A model generated the notes under the pieces. The model ran no database searches, was not told the DNA's origin, and saw nothing but the letters and a program-made list of their open reading frames with translations. Made by a program: the position numbers and the translations under genes. Positions 1-7,732 of a stretch of DNA of 64,000 nucleotides are shown here, piece after piece; position 1 is the first letter of the stretch, and the number at the start of each line of letters is the position of its first letter. The DNA comes from GCA-2720975 sp964467985 (GTDB lineage Bacteria > Planctomycetota > UBA1135 > GCA-002686595): contig CAYXTP010000010.1 of assembly GCA_964467985.1 (NCBI GenBank), forward strand, positions 97,620 to 161,619, read 5' to 3'.

Positions 1-2075
1 AGCTTGTCCACGGTCTTCGAACCCCAGCTACTGAGCTCCGTACCGATGGGCATCATGGTCTGCATGCCACCGATTTCGTGGCAAGAGAAGCACCCGTAGC
101 TCATGACGAGTCGCTCGCCTAGCTTGCTGGCGAGCACATCCGTGTCGCTCCACTCGTCGTTGAGCCGCGCTTCCAAGATCGTGCGGCCGTCCTTCTGGAA
201 ATACCAGCGAGCCTGCTCGCGCAGAACGTCGGGACTGAGATTGACACGGTACTCGGAGTCTTCCTCCCAACCACGGGGCGTGTCCGTGAAAATGGCGTCG
301 GGGTCCTCAAACACGTAGGCCGTGATGTCCATCGCATCCGCCTCCGAAAGGCGGAGGTTAGGCATGCGCGTGTGAGGCCAGTACGAACTGGGATCCAGGA
401 TCCACTGGTACAGCCAGTCCTCGTTGAGCTTGGTAGCCACGCCACGCAGGTTGGGCCCCATCTGGTTACGCTCAGTGGAATTGTTCGAGAGCGAATCCAC
501 AACATCCGTCTCACCCATGTACGGGGAGGTGTTGTGGCAAGCGAAACAGCCGGCGAGGTTCATGACCTCGCGCCCGCGCTCTGCGTCCGCAGCCGCGCGA
601 ACATCGGCCGGGATGGGCTCGACGGCGTTTAACTCGTGGCGGTCGTACAGGAACGTCGTGATGGCGGCGACCGCAGCGCGGTTCCACTCTCCGCCCATGA
701 TCTCGCGTCCCGCGCCGTACTCGCTGGTGACGACGACCTCCTCTTCCGGCCAGTTCTCCAAGTTGAAGAAATGGGGCATGTTGGTCGAGGGGCGGAAGCC
801 GCGCGGGTTAGAAATCCAAGCGTTGGTGAACTCGGGCGTAAGTTTGGCGGCCAGATTCGTCAGGGCCGGTCCGGGTCGGCGGTCGGTCGGGAACCAGTCC
901 ACCTTGTGGCACGCATAGCAGCCCTTCTCTTCGAACAATCGATAGCCCTGGGTCACCCGCGGGGCAGAATCCGCGATGAGTTCCATGGAGGTCTTGTGGC
1001 ATTGCACACAGCCCGCTTCAACGTCCTGCTCGCGCAGCATGGGATAGTCCCAGTGGTGCTGCTTGTGCCAGTGCTTGTCCGACGACGCCCAGGCCGCCTC
1101 TTCCTCCTCGTTCGAAGGCCTGTGGTCCGAATGCTGGAATGAGAGCCCTTCCCCAGCTCCACGGTGACACGCAGTACAACCAAATTCCTTGGCGGGGTGC
1201 GGCGACTTGGAAGACAGAAACAGGTCCAAACGCGGGTGCGAAGCGTAGGGCTGGGCCTCTCCTTCGAAGGCGTCATTTTCAATACCCATGTGACACGTGG
1301 AACACATGTCGATGCGACCCTTGCTGGTGAAGTTCAGGTCGAACGTGATGCCTTCGGGTATAAATTTTTGGACCTTGAGGTTCGGTCCGATGAACTCCAG
1401 ACCCGGCAAGTCGTCTCGAATGAAGTTCGCAACCTGGGTGGCGACATCTCCGGGAGCCAGGGATTCGATGCGTTCCTCGACACGTGCGAGCGCCTTTGTC
1501 CCACCGGCGAGTTCCTTTTCCGCGGCCGCCACGGCGGCACGCATTTCTGAGACAAGTTCCTTTTGGCCTTCCCACTTGATCGTTGCCTGCTCAAAAAGGA
1601 GCTCCCTGGCAGCGACATCCTCCCGGTAGGCGGCCAGCTCTGTAGCTTCCAGCTGCGGAATGTCCGCATCTCCTTCGAGGACGGTTTTCTCACTGCCATA
1701 GACTTCCCAATTGAGGGTGGACTTGGCCATCTTGAACTCTTCTTCGAGCTTGAAGCGGACTTCCTTCAGGTTGTATTGCTCGCGCTCTGCATCTTTCAGC
1801 GCCGAGCCTTGGGAAGCGAGTGCCACCGAGGCCTCGTAGACGGCCAGTGCTAGCTGGTCCCTATTGGCCACGGCCCCTTCCGCCTCCAAGGCGGCACGCG
1901 CCGACTGCGCCTTGGCAAGTTCCAATTCCCTGAAGTTCCGCTGGTAGGTCTTCCACTCCGCATCCCAATCGTCGACGACGGCCCAGACCATCGTGCCCAA
2001 GAAGAAGACGCTGGATAAGAAGAACCAGAGGTTCAGTGAGGGGACGCTGTAGTGTGTGTCGCCGCGATCAGCCAT
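1..2075 (-). CDS. Multiheme (at least six) membrane-anchored c-type cytochrome of the cytochrome bc complex, 3' end cut by window
   Basis: The reading frame is open from an ATG at 2075 to the left edge (about 691 residues) without a stop. Six CxxCH heme-binding motifs are visible: CSTCH (near 1295), CTACH (near 1175), CVQCH (near 1005), CYACH (near 912), CFACH (near 541) and CFSCH (near 87). Near the N terminus (residues about 12-28) is one hydrophobic segment, NLWFFLSSVFFLGTMVWAVV, followed by a charged, coiled-coil-like stretch of roughly 200 residues rich in Glu, Ala and Lys. It is the last gene of a Rieske / cytochrome b operon, so it most likely takes electrons from the quinol-oxidising complex on the outer face of the membrane. 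That role is inferred from position and heme motifs. Further hemes may lie beyond the window. Confidence 0.88.
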   Translation of the reverse strand, partial: MADRGDTHYSVPSLNLWFFLSSVFFLGTMVWAVVDDWDAEWKTYQRNFRELELAKAQSARAALEAEGAVANRDQLALAVYEASVALASQGSALKDAEREQYNLKEVRFKLEEEFKMAKSTLNWEVYGSEKTVLEGDADIPQLEATELAAYREDVAARELLFEQATIKWEGQKELVSEMRAAVAAAEKELAGGTKALARVEERIESLAPGDVATQVANFIRDDLPGLEFIGPNLKVQKFIPEGITFDLNFTSKGRIDMCSTCHMGIENDAFEGEAQPYASHPRLDLFLSSKSPHPAKEFGCTACHRGAGEGLSFQHSDHRPSNEEEEAAWASSDKHWHKQHHWDYPMLREQDVEAGCVQCHKTSMELIADSAPRVTQGYRLFEEKGCYACHKVDWFPTDRRPGPALTNLAAKLTPEFTNAWISNPRGFRPSTNMPHFFNLENWPEEEVVVTSEYGAGREIMGGEWNRAAVAAITTFLYDRHELNAVEPIPADVRAAADAERGREVMNLAGCFACHNTSPYMGETDVVDSLSNNSTERNQMGPNLRGVATKLNEDWLYQWILDPSSYWPHTRMPNLRLSEADAMDITAYVFEDPDAIFTDTPRGWEEDSEYRVNLSPDVLREQARWYFQKDGRTILEARLNDEWSDTDVLASKLGERLVMSYGCFSCHEIGGMQTMMPIGTELSSWGSKTVDK

Positions 2076-2138
2076 GGTTCAGTCGGGGTCAGGCGAAAGT
2101 GGGTGGAACTTGGCGTTGGGGAGCAAAGAGGCGAAACG

Positions 2139-3221
2139 CTAGACGTTGAAGAACCACTCGGGGATGCCGATGAAGTACTTCAGACTGAGGGTCCAACGCA
2201 GCACCATCTTGATGGGCACCAGCGCGGTCCAAAGGAAGAGGTGCATCATGATGTTGAAGCGCACGGGGCCCATCTCGGCAGCCATCTTCTTGAAGATGGT
2301 CTTGCCCAGTAAAGGTGGCATGGCCACGAAGTAGCCGAGGATCAGCAGGATGCCAGGAGCTTCCCGTATCAATGGGTTCTCCGGCCGTGGCATACCCAGC
2401 GTCTTCACCCAGAAGTAGACCGACAGGTCTACGTTCACCATGGGCTCGAGCTTGTGGGGGTCCCAATACTCGAACACCCCGAAGAACGACCAGTTGGGGC
2501 CGCGCAGGAAGGTGCCCATGATCACGAGCGAGACCCACATGAGCAGGAATCCCACCATGAAGAAGCTGATCGCGAAGGGGCGCTCGTTGAAGGTGTAGTA
2601 ACCGTTGCCCTTGGGATTGGTGTCCAGGTAGGGAATCGCGCACAGACCGACAACGATGAAGCTGGGCAGCAACACACCGGCAATCCATGGGTCGAAGTAC
2701 ACCAGCATCTCCTGCAGTCCCAGGAAGTACCAGGGCGCCTTGGAGGGGTTCGGGGTACGTGCTTGGGAAGCTGGCTCTTCGATCGGCGCTTCAATCGAGA
2801 TGGACCAAACCATCAAGGCAGCGATGAAGAGCACCATGCAGATCAGCTCGACGTAGACGAGATCGGGCCAGGTGAAGACCTTCTGCTTCGACAATTCACC
2901 TTCGAGGGTCGGCTCCCCCCGCTCGATCCTCTCATCGTTCAGCACAGCTCGACGCAACGCGAGCCATGTGAAGTACAGAATGGTCACCAGCAGGATCAGA
3001 ATCGGAACGTTGTCCGGCTTTGTGACGATCTTCTTGAAGTTCTCGTCACCCCAGGCGAATAGAAAGAACCCGACCAGACCCGCCATCGCCGCGGTGAACA
3101 CGAGTGGATGGGTGAGCTTCTTGCGCCAAATCAACACCGCGGCCAATAGGGCCCCATTGATGATGGAGTAGCGGGTGGGCTCCACCAGCCAGTCGGCAAG
3201 GTCCTTGATCAGTTGATCCAT
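2139..3221 (-). CDS. Cytochrome b C-terminal part (subunit IV-like) of the quinol-cytochrome c reductase
   Basis: A 360-residue polytopic membrane protein. The cytochrome b C-terminal signature is APWYFLGLQEMLVYFDPW (near residue 165), where the PEWY loop of the quinol-oxidation site reads APWY. It is followed by a helix with LLPSFIVVGL and the PYLDTNPKGNGYY segment. It is longer than cyanobacterial subunit IV (about 160 residues) because of an extra N-terminal region with several membrane segments and a longer C terminus. It lies 40 bases after the cytochrome b N-terminal gene and 63 bases before the hexaheme cytochrome, so the three are probably co-transcribed. The family assignment is firm. 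The quinone species used (probably menaquinone) is inferred. Confidence 0.9.
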   Translation of the reverse strand: MDQLIKDLADWLVEPTRYSIINGALLAAVLIWRKKLTHPLVFTAAMAGLVGFFLFAWGDENFKKIVTKPDNVPILILLVTILYFTWLALRRAVLNDERIERGEPTLEGELSKQKVFTWPDLVYVELICMVLFIAALMVWSISIEAPIEEPASQARTPNPSKAPWYFLGLQEMLVYFDPWIAGVLLPSFIVVGLCAIPYLDTNPKGNGYYTFNERPFAISFFMVGFLLMWVSLVIMGTFLRGPNWSFFGVFEYWDPHKLEPMVNVDLSVYFWVKTLGMPRPENPLIREAPGILLILGYFVAMPPLLGKTIFKKMAAEMGPVRFNIMMHLFLWTALVPIKMVLRWTLSLKYFIGIPEWFFNV

Positions 3222-3261
3222 AGGTCAGTTGCGGAGAACTCTGAAGAAAGTGGATCGCCCG

Positions 3262-4038
3262 TTAGAGAGGCCCGGAAATTCCGCCGTCTTTTCGAACTCG
3301 CCAGAAGTGGAGAGCCATCAAGCCGGCAGCCACAAGCGGGAATCCCACGCAATGCAGCACATAGAAACGCATCAACGCCGCTTCCCCAACAAACCTTCCG
3401 CCCAACAATCCGAAGCGCACGTCGTCACCCGCATGGATGAAGTTGAGCCCGCCAAAACTGATCAGGGCAGCACCCGGACCCTCGTGGCCCAGGAACGGCG
3501 TAGCGCGGGCCATGTTGGTACCCACGGTGATGGCCCAAACGGCCAACTGGTCCCAGGGCAAGAGGTAGCCAGTGAAGGACAAGAGCAGAGTGATCACGAG
3601 CAGGATCACACCCACGTTCCAGTTGAATTCCCGCGGCGGTTTGTAGGAACCGGTGAGAAACACGCGATACATGTGCAACCAAACCGAGATCACCATCAGG
3701 TGCGCAGCCCAGCGATGGACTTCTCGCATCACGCCAATGGGTACGTGTTCTCGCAGCGCGAAGATGTCCTGATAGGCCAATTCGGCCGTTGGCCGGTAGT
3801 AGAACATCAGCAACAGGCCGGTGATCGTCTCCACCAGGAACAGGAAGAAGGTCAAGCCGCCCATGCACCAGGTGTAGGAGAGCTTGATACCACTGCGCCG
3901 CACCTTGACCGGGTGCAAGTGCAAGACCACGTTGGACAGGACGGCGAGGGTCCGGTTCCGCGGGGTATCCGGGTACCCGTGACGGAAGATGGAACGCCAG
4001 ATCTGCGTGTTTGCGATGTAGCGGAAGAGCTTGTCCAT
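3262..4038 (-). CDS. Cytochrome b N-terminal part (cytochrome b6-like), heme-b subunit
   Basis: This 258-residue membrane protein carries the two bis-histidine heme pairs of the cytochrome b family: His108 (EVHRW) and His122 (WLHMYR) in one helix, His229 (VLHCVG) and His244 (ALHFW) in another. Cys58 in YTWCMGG aligns with Cys35 (YCLGG) of cyanobacterial cytochrome b6, the residue that covalently holds heme c-i (c-n). A third, high-spin heme is therefore likely, as in b6f and Bacillus-type complexes rather than mitochondrial bc1. The split into separate N- and C-terminal genes also matches the b6f-like architecture. It sits between the Rieske gene and the subunit IV gene in the operon. Confidence 0.93.
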   Translation of the reverse strand: MDKLFRYIANTQIWRSIFRHGYPDTPRNRTLAVLSNVVLHLHPVKVRRSGIKLSYTWCMGGLTFFLFLVETITGLLLMFYYRPTAELAYQDIFALREHVPIGVMREVHRWAAHLMVISVWLHMYRVFLTGSYKPPREFNWNVGVILLVITLLLSFTGYLLPWDQLAVWAITVGTNMARATPFLGHEGPGAALISFGGLNFIHAGDDVRFGLLGGRFVGEAALMRFYVLHCVGFPLVAAGLMALHFWRVRKDGGISGPL

Positions 4039-4115
4039 CGAGAAACGGGTCGGTGTTGGGGGCGCGGGGGCCGAGGGCTAAGGGGAAAAGTTGGAAAGAG
4101 TGGGCGAGTCGAGGA

Positions 4116-4676
4116 TCAGCCGAGATACGGGAGATAGGCATCGGGCAATGCCCACTGGCCCTTCTCTTCCTGGAACTTGGTGTTCTTGTCGATCAATAGT
4201 TGGCCGTCTGCAGCGAGGCTGACCTTGTAGCGTTCGAGAGGCCGCGGGGCGGGCCCTTCCACGTTGACGCCCGTCTTGACGAAACCCGAACCGTGGCACG
4301 GGCACTTGAACTTCTCCTCAGCGGAAAGCCAGTTGGGAGTGCAACCCAAGTGAGTGCAAACCGTCGACAAGACATAGAAACCCGTGCTCTCGCGCACAAT
4401 CCAGACGCCGTGGCTGGCCTTGTAGCGCGTGTCTACCGCATCGACGGCGTACTCGTTTGGGAAGCCGGCCTTGAACTCTTGAGGCGGTTCGTAGAGCACG
4501 TTCGGAAAGAGGAATCGACCCCATGCGCCCAACATGGCAACGGAGCCGGCGGTGAACGCTGCCCAGGCGCCAAGCAGTACGCCACGGCGGGTCGGCTCAC
4601 CGCGCAGGGGGGAACGCACGAGCGGCACGACGCTGCTCGGCTCGTCCTTGCTCTTGTCTTCCTTGGATTCGGTCAC
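4116..4676 (-). CDS. Rieske 2Fe-2S protein of the quinol-cytochrome c reductase
   Basis: A 186-residue protein with a short charged N terminus, a twin-arginine-like motif (TRRGVLL, Arg30-Arg31) and one transmembrane segment (about 33-58), followed by the Rieske domain. Cluster box I is CTHLGC (Cys107, His109, Cys112) and box II is CPCHGSGF (Cys125, Cys127, His128). Ligands by family rule are Cys107, His109, Cys125 and His128, with a Cys112-Cys127 disulfide. It transfers electrons from quinol at the Qo site to the c-type cytochrome. It is the first gene of the cytochrome b6-like / subunit IV / hexaheme cytochrome c run, 77 bases upstream of the cytochrome b gene. Confidence 0.95.
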   Translation of the reverse strand: MTESKEDKSKDEPSSVVPLVRSPLRGEPTRRGVLLGAWAAFTAGSVAMLGAWGRFLFPNVLYEPPQEFKAGFPNEYAVDAVDTRYKASHGVWIVRESTGFYVLSTVCTHLGCTPNWLSAEEKFKCPCHGSGFVKTGVNVEGPAPRPLERYKVSLAADGQLLIDKNTKFQEEKGQWALPDAYLPYLG

Positions 4677-4907
4677 TGCGTCCTCAGCTGAGTGCTAGCG
4701 GGTTGCGCCGATGTGCCTGGGTGGCCGGGCATAAGGGCGGAGTTCTCTTGGGCAGGGGGAGCAAGAGTCCCGGCCCAAAGGCCGAAGCTCGTGGCTGGGT
4801 GCGGTCTCCCCAGGGGCTGTCGATGATCGTGCTTGAGGGGGCAGAGGATGGCCGAGGCAAGCGGACAGCGCAAGGCCTTTCGCGCCTCTCGGTGCCATCG
4901 GGCGGGG

Positions 4908-5900
4908 TCAGTTCCCCTCTCCTGGAGTGGGCGATTGGTCCGCAGCCGGCGGCGGCTGGGCGCCTTGCTCGAGCAGGCGCAGTACCGCGTCGACAACGTT
5001 GGCGTCGGGGTCCGTCTTCAGGCTCTCAATGTGAGCCCAGTCTGCCTCTCGGCCCAGGCGAGCGAGCGCGCCCAAAGCCTGGATCCGGAAGAGGGAAATG
5101 TCCCGAGAACGGGTGTACTTGGAAGGGAAATCCCTCCGTACGGCCTCATAAGTGGCCACTGTGGTCAAGTCCATCAGGACGGGCGCCGCTGCCGGGTCGG
5201 GCGGGTCCAGCAGGGTCAAGGCCATGGCCGCCGTGCCGCGTACATCTAGGGAACGGTCCCCGAGGGCTTCAAGCAGTGCCTCGCGTGCCCGGCTTCCAGG
5301 CAGATTGGCGAGGGCTCCAGCCGCCACGACGCGCAGGCCCTCGTCGGGTGAGCTCAGGAACGCGGCTACAGAATCCGTGGCGCGGCCATCCCCCACCAAC
5401 CCGAGGTTGTGGATGGCCTTGAACCGCAGACCGCCGTCGGGATCTTCGGCATCCCCAAGAGCCAACATCTCCACCAGCATGTCGACGCCAGCGGGATCGA
5501 GGCCTGCCAGCAGCAAGCCCAGGGCCAGGCGCACCTCGTGGTCCTGCGCGTCGACCCTATCGGCCGCATCGCGGACCTTCTGGGGGAAGTCGCTGGCCAT
5601 GGGCCAGGGCAACTCCTCGCCGCTGTTGGTGGCGCGTTGATTCTCTGAGATTTGGCGCATGAGCCCGAACAGCGCTTGGTCGCGCTCGTTCTTGCCGCCC
5701 ACCAAGACCGTGTTCAGATTGTCATCCAGGCTCTTCTCCTCGCCCGTCAAGGATCCGAAGAGGGCGAACACCACCACAATGACGATCACGATGGCCGCCG
5801 GAACCACGACGAGAGGCACCCAGAGGTTGCCATAGGGCGTCTGGGCAGCTTCCTCGGCGCCTGATTCGGCGTCGGAAATTTCGATCTGGACTTCGCTCAT
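4908..5900 (-). CDS. Membrane-anchored HEAT-repeat protein upstream of the cytochrome bc operon
   Basis: A 330-residue protein with an acidic N terminus, a single transmembrane segment at about residues 28-50 (PLVVVPAAIVIVIVVVFALF) and a soluble helical C-terminal domain. The latter is built of HEAT-like repeats of about 35 residues (for example LRFKAIHNLGLVGDGRA, LRVVAAGALANLPGSRA and VRGTAAMALTLLDPPDP). HEAT repeats mediate protein-protein contact; no catalytic motif is seen. It lies on the same strand, 231 bases upstream of the Rieske gene, so an assembly or docking role for the bc complex is possible but is inference from position only. Confidence 0.72.
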   Translation of the reverse strand: MSEVQIEISDAESGAEEAAQTPYGNLWVPLVVVPAAIVIVIVVVFALFGSLTGEEKSLDDNLNTVLVGGKNERDQALFGLMRQISENQRATNSGEELPWPMASDFPQKVRDAADRVDAQDHEVRLALGLLLAGLDPAGVDMLVEMLALGDAEDPDGGLRFKAIHNLGLVGDGRATDSVAAFLSSPDEGLRVVAAGALANLPGSRAREALLEALGDRSLDVRGTAAMALTLLDPPDPAAAPVLMDLTTVATYEAVRRDFPSKYTRSRDISLFRIQALGALARLGREADWAHIESLKTDPDANVVDAVLRLLEQGAQPPPAADQSPTPGEGN

Positions 5901-6045
5901 GGGTGCCCTGGTTCAGCGGGTGCTGCCCTTTGGCGCGCACATGATAGTGGGGCCGCAGGTGGCCGTAAACGTGGACTGAGCCTCTTTGGGCGACCGCCTG
6001 TGGGAGAGCCTTCCCCTTCGCGGCCAGTGCCCCGGGGTGGGGCCG

Positions 6046-7257
6046 CTACTGACTGCGAGGCACGGGGTAGCAGGCCAGCCGGCCGGCAACTGGCAGTGGC
6101 CCGACCAGCGGCCGTACGTAGTCCAGGAAGGCCTCACTCACGTCGTGGGTCCCATCCAGAAACTCCCCAGGCAGGTCCTTGGTGTGGCGCGCCACCTTGT
6201 CCAGATCGACGCAGGCGTAACCTGGTCGATACTGGCCGTCCTCGTCGCAGCGCTCGATAATCGCTGACCCGTGGGGTCGCTCCCCGGAAACGGCCGCACG
6301 CACGGCGAACTGCCCGACCGCTCGCGCCTCGGTGGCGTCCTGTTCGGAAACACAACCAAAGAACGAGCGCTGTAGATAGCCGAAAGTGTCCGCGCGCACG
6401 CGCAGGTCCTTGCCAAAAGCCGCTTTCACGCGCTGACTCAAAATGTCGCCCAGGGTCCCGCTGCCGGAGAGCTGCGCGTTGCCGAATTCGTCCTTCTCTA
6501 CTGACTGAGCAATCAACTCCCCCGCCGCATTGTGGATACCCTCGGAAGCGGCGACCACGCAACGGCCGTGTTGTTCTAGTGCGTCACTCACGTCACCCAA
6601 GAAGGCCTCCCACTCGAAGTTCACCTCGGGCACGTAAATCAGATGCGGCCCCTCCCCCGGTGCGCCGCGGGCCAGGGCTGTGGCCGCCGTCAGCCAGCCA
6701 GCGTTGCGGCCCATGATCACGTCGACCTTGACGCCCGGCAAGCTACGGTTGTCTTCGTCATCGCCCGCAACAGCCTGCGCCACGAACTTGGCAGCCGAGC
6801 CGTACCCTGGGCAATGATCCGTCTCCCGCAAGTCGTTGTCGATGGTCTTGGGAACGTGGAACAGGCGCAGGTCGTAGTCGGATGCTACGGCCGCCTGGTT
6901 CAAGAGGTTGGCCGTTTCGGCCGAGTCATTGCCGCCGATGTAGAAGAAGTAGCGCACGTTGTGAGCCTTCATCACCTGCAGCATGAGTTCGCAGTCCTCC
7001 AAGGTCGGCTTGCGTCTTACCGAACCGAGAGCGGCGCAGGGAGTTTCCGCCACGCGTTGCAGAACGCGCGGTTCCTCCAGGCCCAGGTTCACCAGGCGCT
7101 CGTCCAAAACGCCCTGAATGCCGTTCAAGGCCCCGTAGACATTCTCGATGGCGTCATGGGCGAGGCACTCCTCGACGAGACCGACGAGACTCTGGTTGAT
7201 GACAGCCGTGGGGCCGCCGGACTGGCCGATCAGGGCATTGCCGCGCAGGGGGGACAT
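6046..7257 (-). CDS. pfp: Pyrophosphate-dependent 6-phosphofructokinase
   Basis: A 403-residue enzyme of the phosphofructokinase family, phosphorylating fructose 6-phosphate in glycolysis. The N-terminal GQSGGPTAVIN loop, the GGND motif (108-111) and PKTIDND (136-142) are clear. In this family Asp in place of the second Gly of GGDG, and Lys in place of Gly in P(G)TIDND, mark enzymes using pyrophosphate rather than ATP; both are present here (GGND, PKTIDND). MGRNAGW, the fructose-phosphate-binding segment, is also present. The ATG at 7257 is chosen because homology begins at once (MSPLRGNALIGQSGG); an in-frame extension to 7359 looks non-coding. The reaction can run reversibly, so the enzyme may also serve gluconeogenesis. 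Confidence 0.92.
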   Translation of the reverse strand: MSPLRGNALIGQSGGPTAVINQSLVGLVEECLAHDAIENVYGALNGIQGVLDERLVNLGLEEPRVLQRVAETPCAALGSVRRKPTLEDCELMLQVMKAHNVRYFFYIGGNDSAETANLLNQAAVASDYDLRLFHVPKTIDNDLRETDHCPGYGSAAKFVAQAVAGDDEDNRSLPGVKVDVIMGRNAGWLTAATALARGAPGEGPHLIYVPEVNFEWEAFLGDVSDALEQHGRCVVAASEGIHNAAGELIAQSVEKDEFGNAQLSGSGTLGDILSQRVKAAFGKDLRVRADTFGYLQRSFFGCVSEQDATEARAVGQFAVRAAVSGERPHGSAIIERCDEDGQYRPGYACVDLDKVARHTKDLPGEFLDGTHDVSEAFLDYVRPLVGPLPVAGRLACYPVPRSQ

Positions 7258-7571
7258 GTGGAGTGGTGTTGGGCTGGGGGGAGGGAGATAGTCGGACGGC
7301 TTCTCAGCCGGGCGGGCACATGATCGGGTATGGGATCGGAATGGGAAACCACCCGCCACGCTCTCCTGATCGGGTGAGGTTGAAGACCCCGAAGGGACTG
7401 CTATGCTCTGCGCTCTCTTCGGCGGCGCCTCACGCCCCGCCGCCCCCTCCGCTGGGCTCCGCGCCCCCAGGCCCCAGGGCCGAGAAATGGTGGGAGCTGC
7501 CAGGAGAGTTCAAACTACAGCGCGCTGCACGGCGTTCGTTCGTCGGAGTGCAGAACACAGAGGACCTCGGT
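7258..7571. other. Intergenic region between phosphofructokinase and tRNA-Leu
   Basis: About 314 bases without a supportable gene. It must hold the leftward promoter of the phosphofructokinase and the rightward promoter of the tRNA gene, but I could not pick out convincing -35/-10 pairs. The region is rich in C and G runs. Confidence 0.5.
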
Positions 7572-7658
7572 GCCCGGGTGGCGGAATTGGTAGACGCGCC
7601 AGACTAAGGATCTGGTCCGGTCAAACGGGTGCTGGTTCGATTCCAGTTCCGGGCACCA
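7572..7658 (+). tRNA. tRNA-Leu, anticodon AAG as read from the sequence
   Basis: A full class II cloverleaf can be drawn. The acceptor stem GCCCGGG (7572-7578) pairs with TCCGGGC (7648-7654) with one G-U pair, followed by discriminator A and an encoded CCA (7656-7658). The D-loop is GGCGGAATTGGTAGACGC. The anticodon stem CCAGA/TCTGG encloses the seven-base loop CTAAGGA, giving T33, anticodon A34-A35-G36 and G37. A long variable arm (CCGGTCAAACGG) is typical of tRNA-Leu, and the T-arm is CTGG-TTCGATT-CCAG. AAG decodes CUU and would need inosine at position 34 to read CUC and CUA. Most bacteria use GAG here. Confidence 0.95.
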
Positions 7659-7732
7659 CTTCTTCCTCTCGTTGCTGCGGCAGCGCGGCGCTGCCGGTCA
7701 CGCTGGGCGCTGAAAGGGGTCCAAGAGAGCTT

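Noticed and set aside
3229..4137. Long plus-strand open frame antisense to the cytochrome b gene
   Set aside because: It lacks any recognisable motif, and the opposite strand encodes an unmistakable cytochrome b. Long antisense frames are common in GC-rich DNA.
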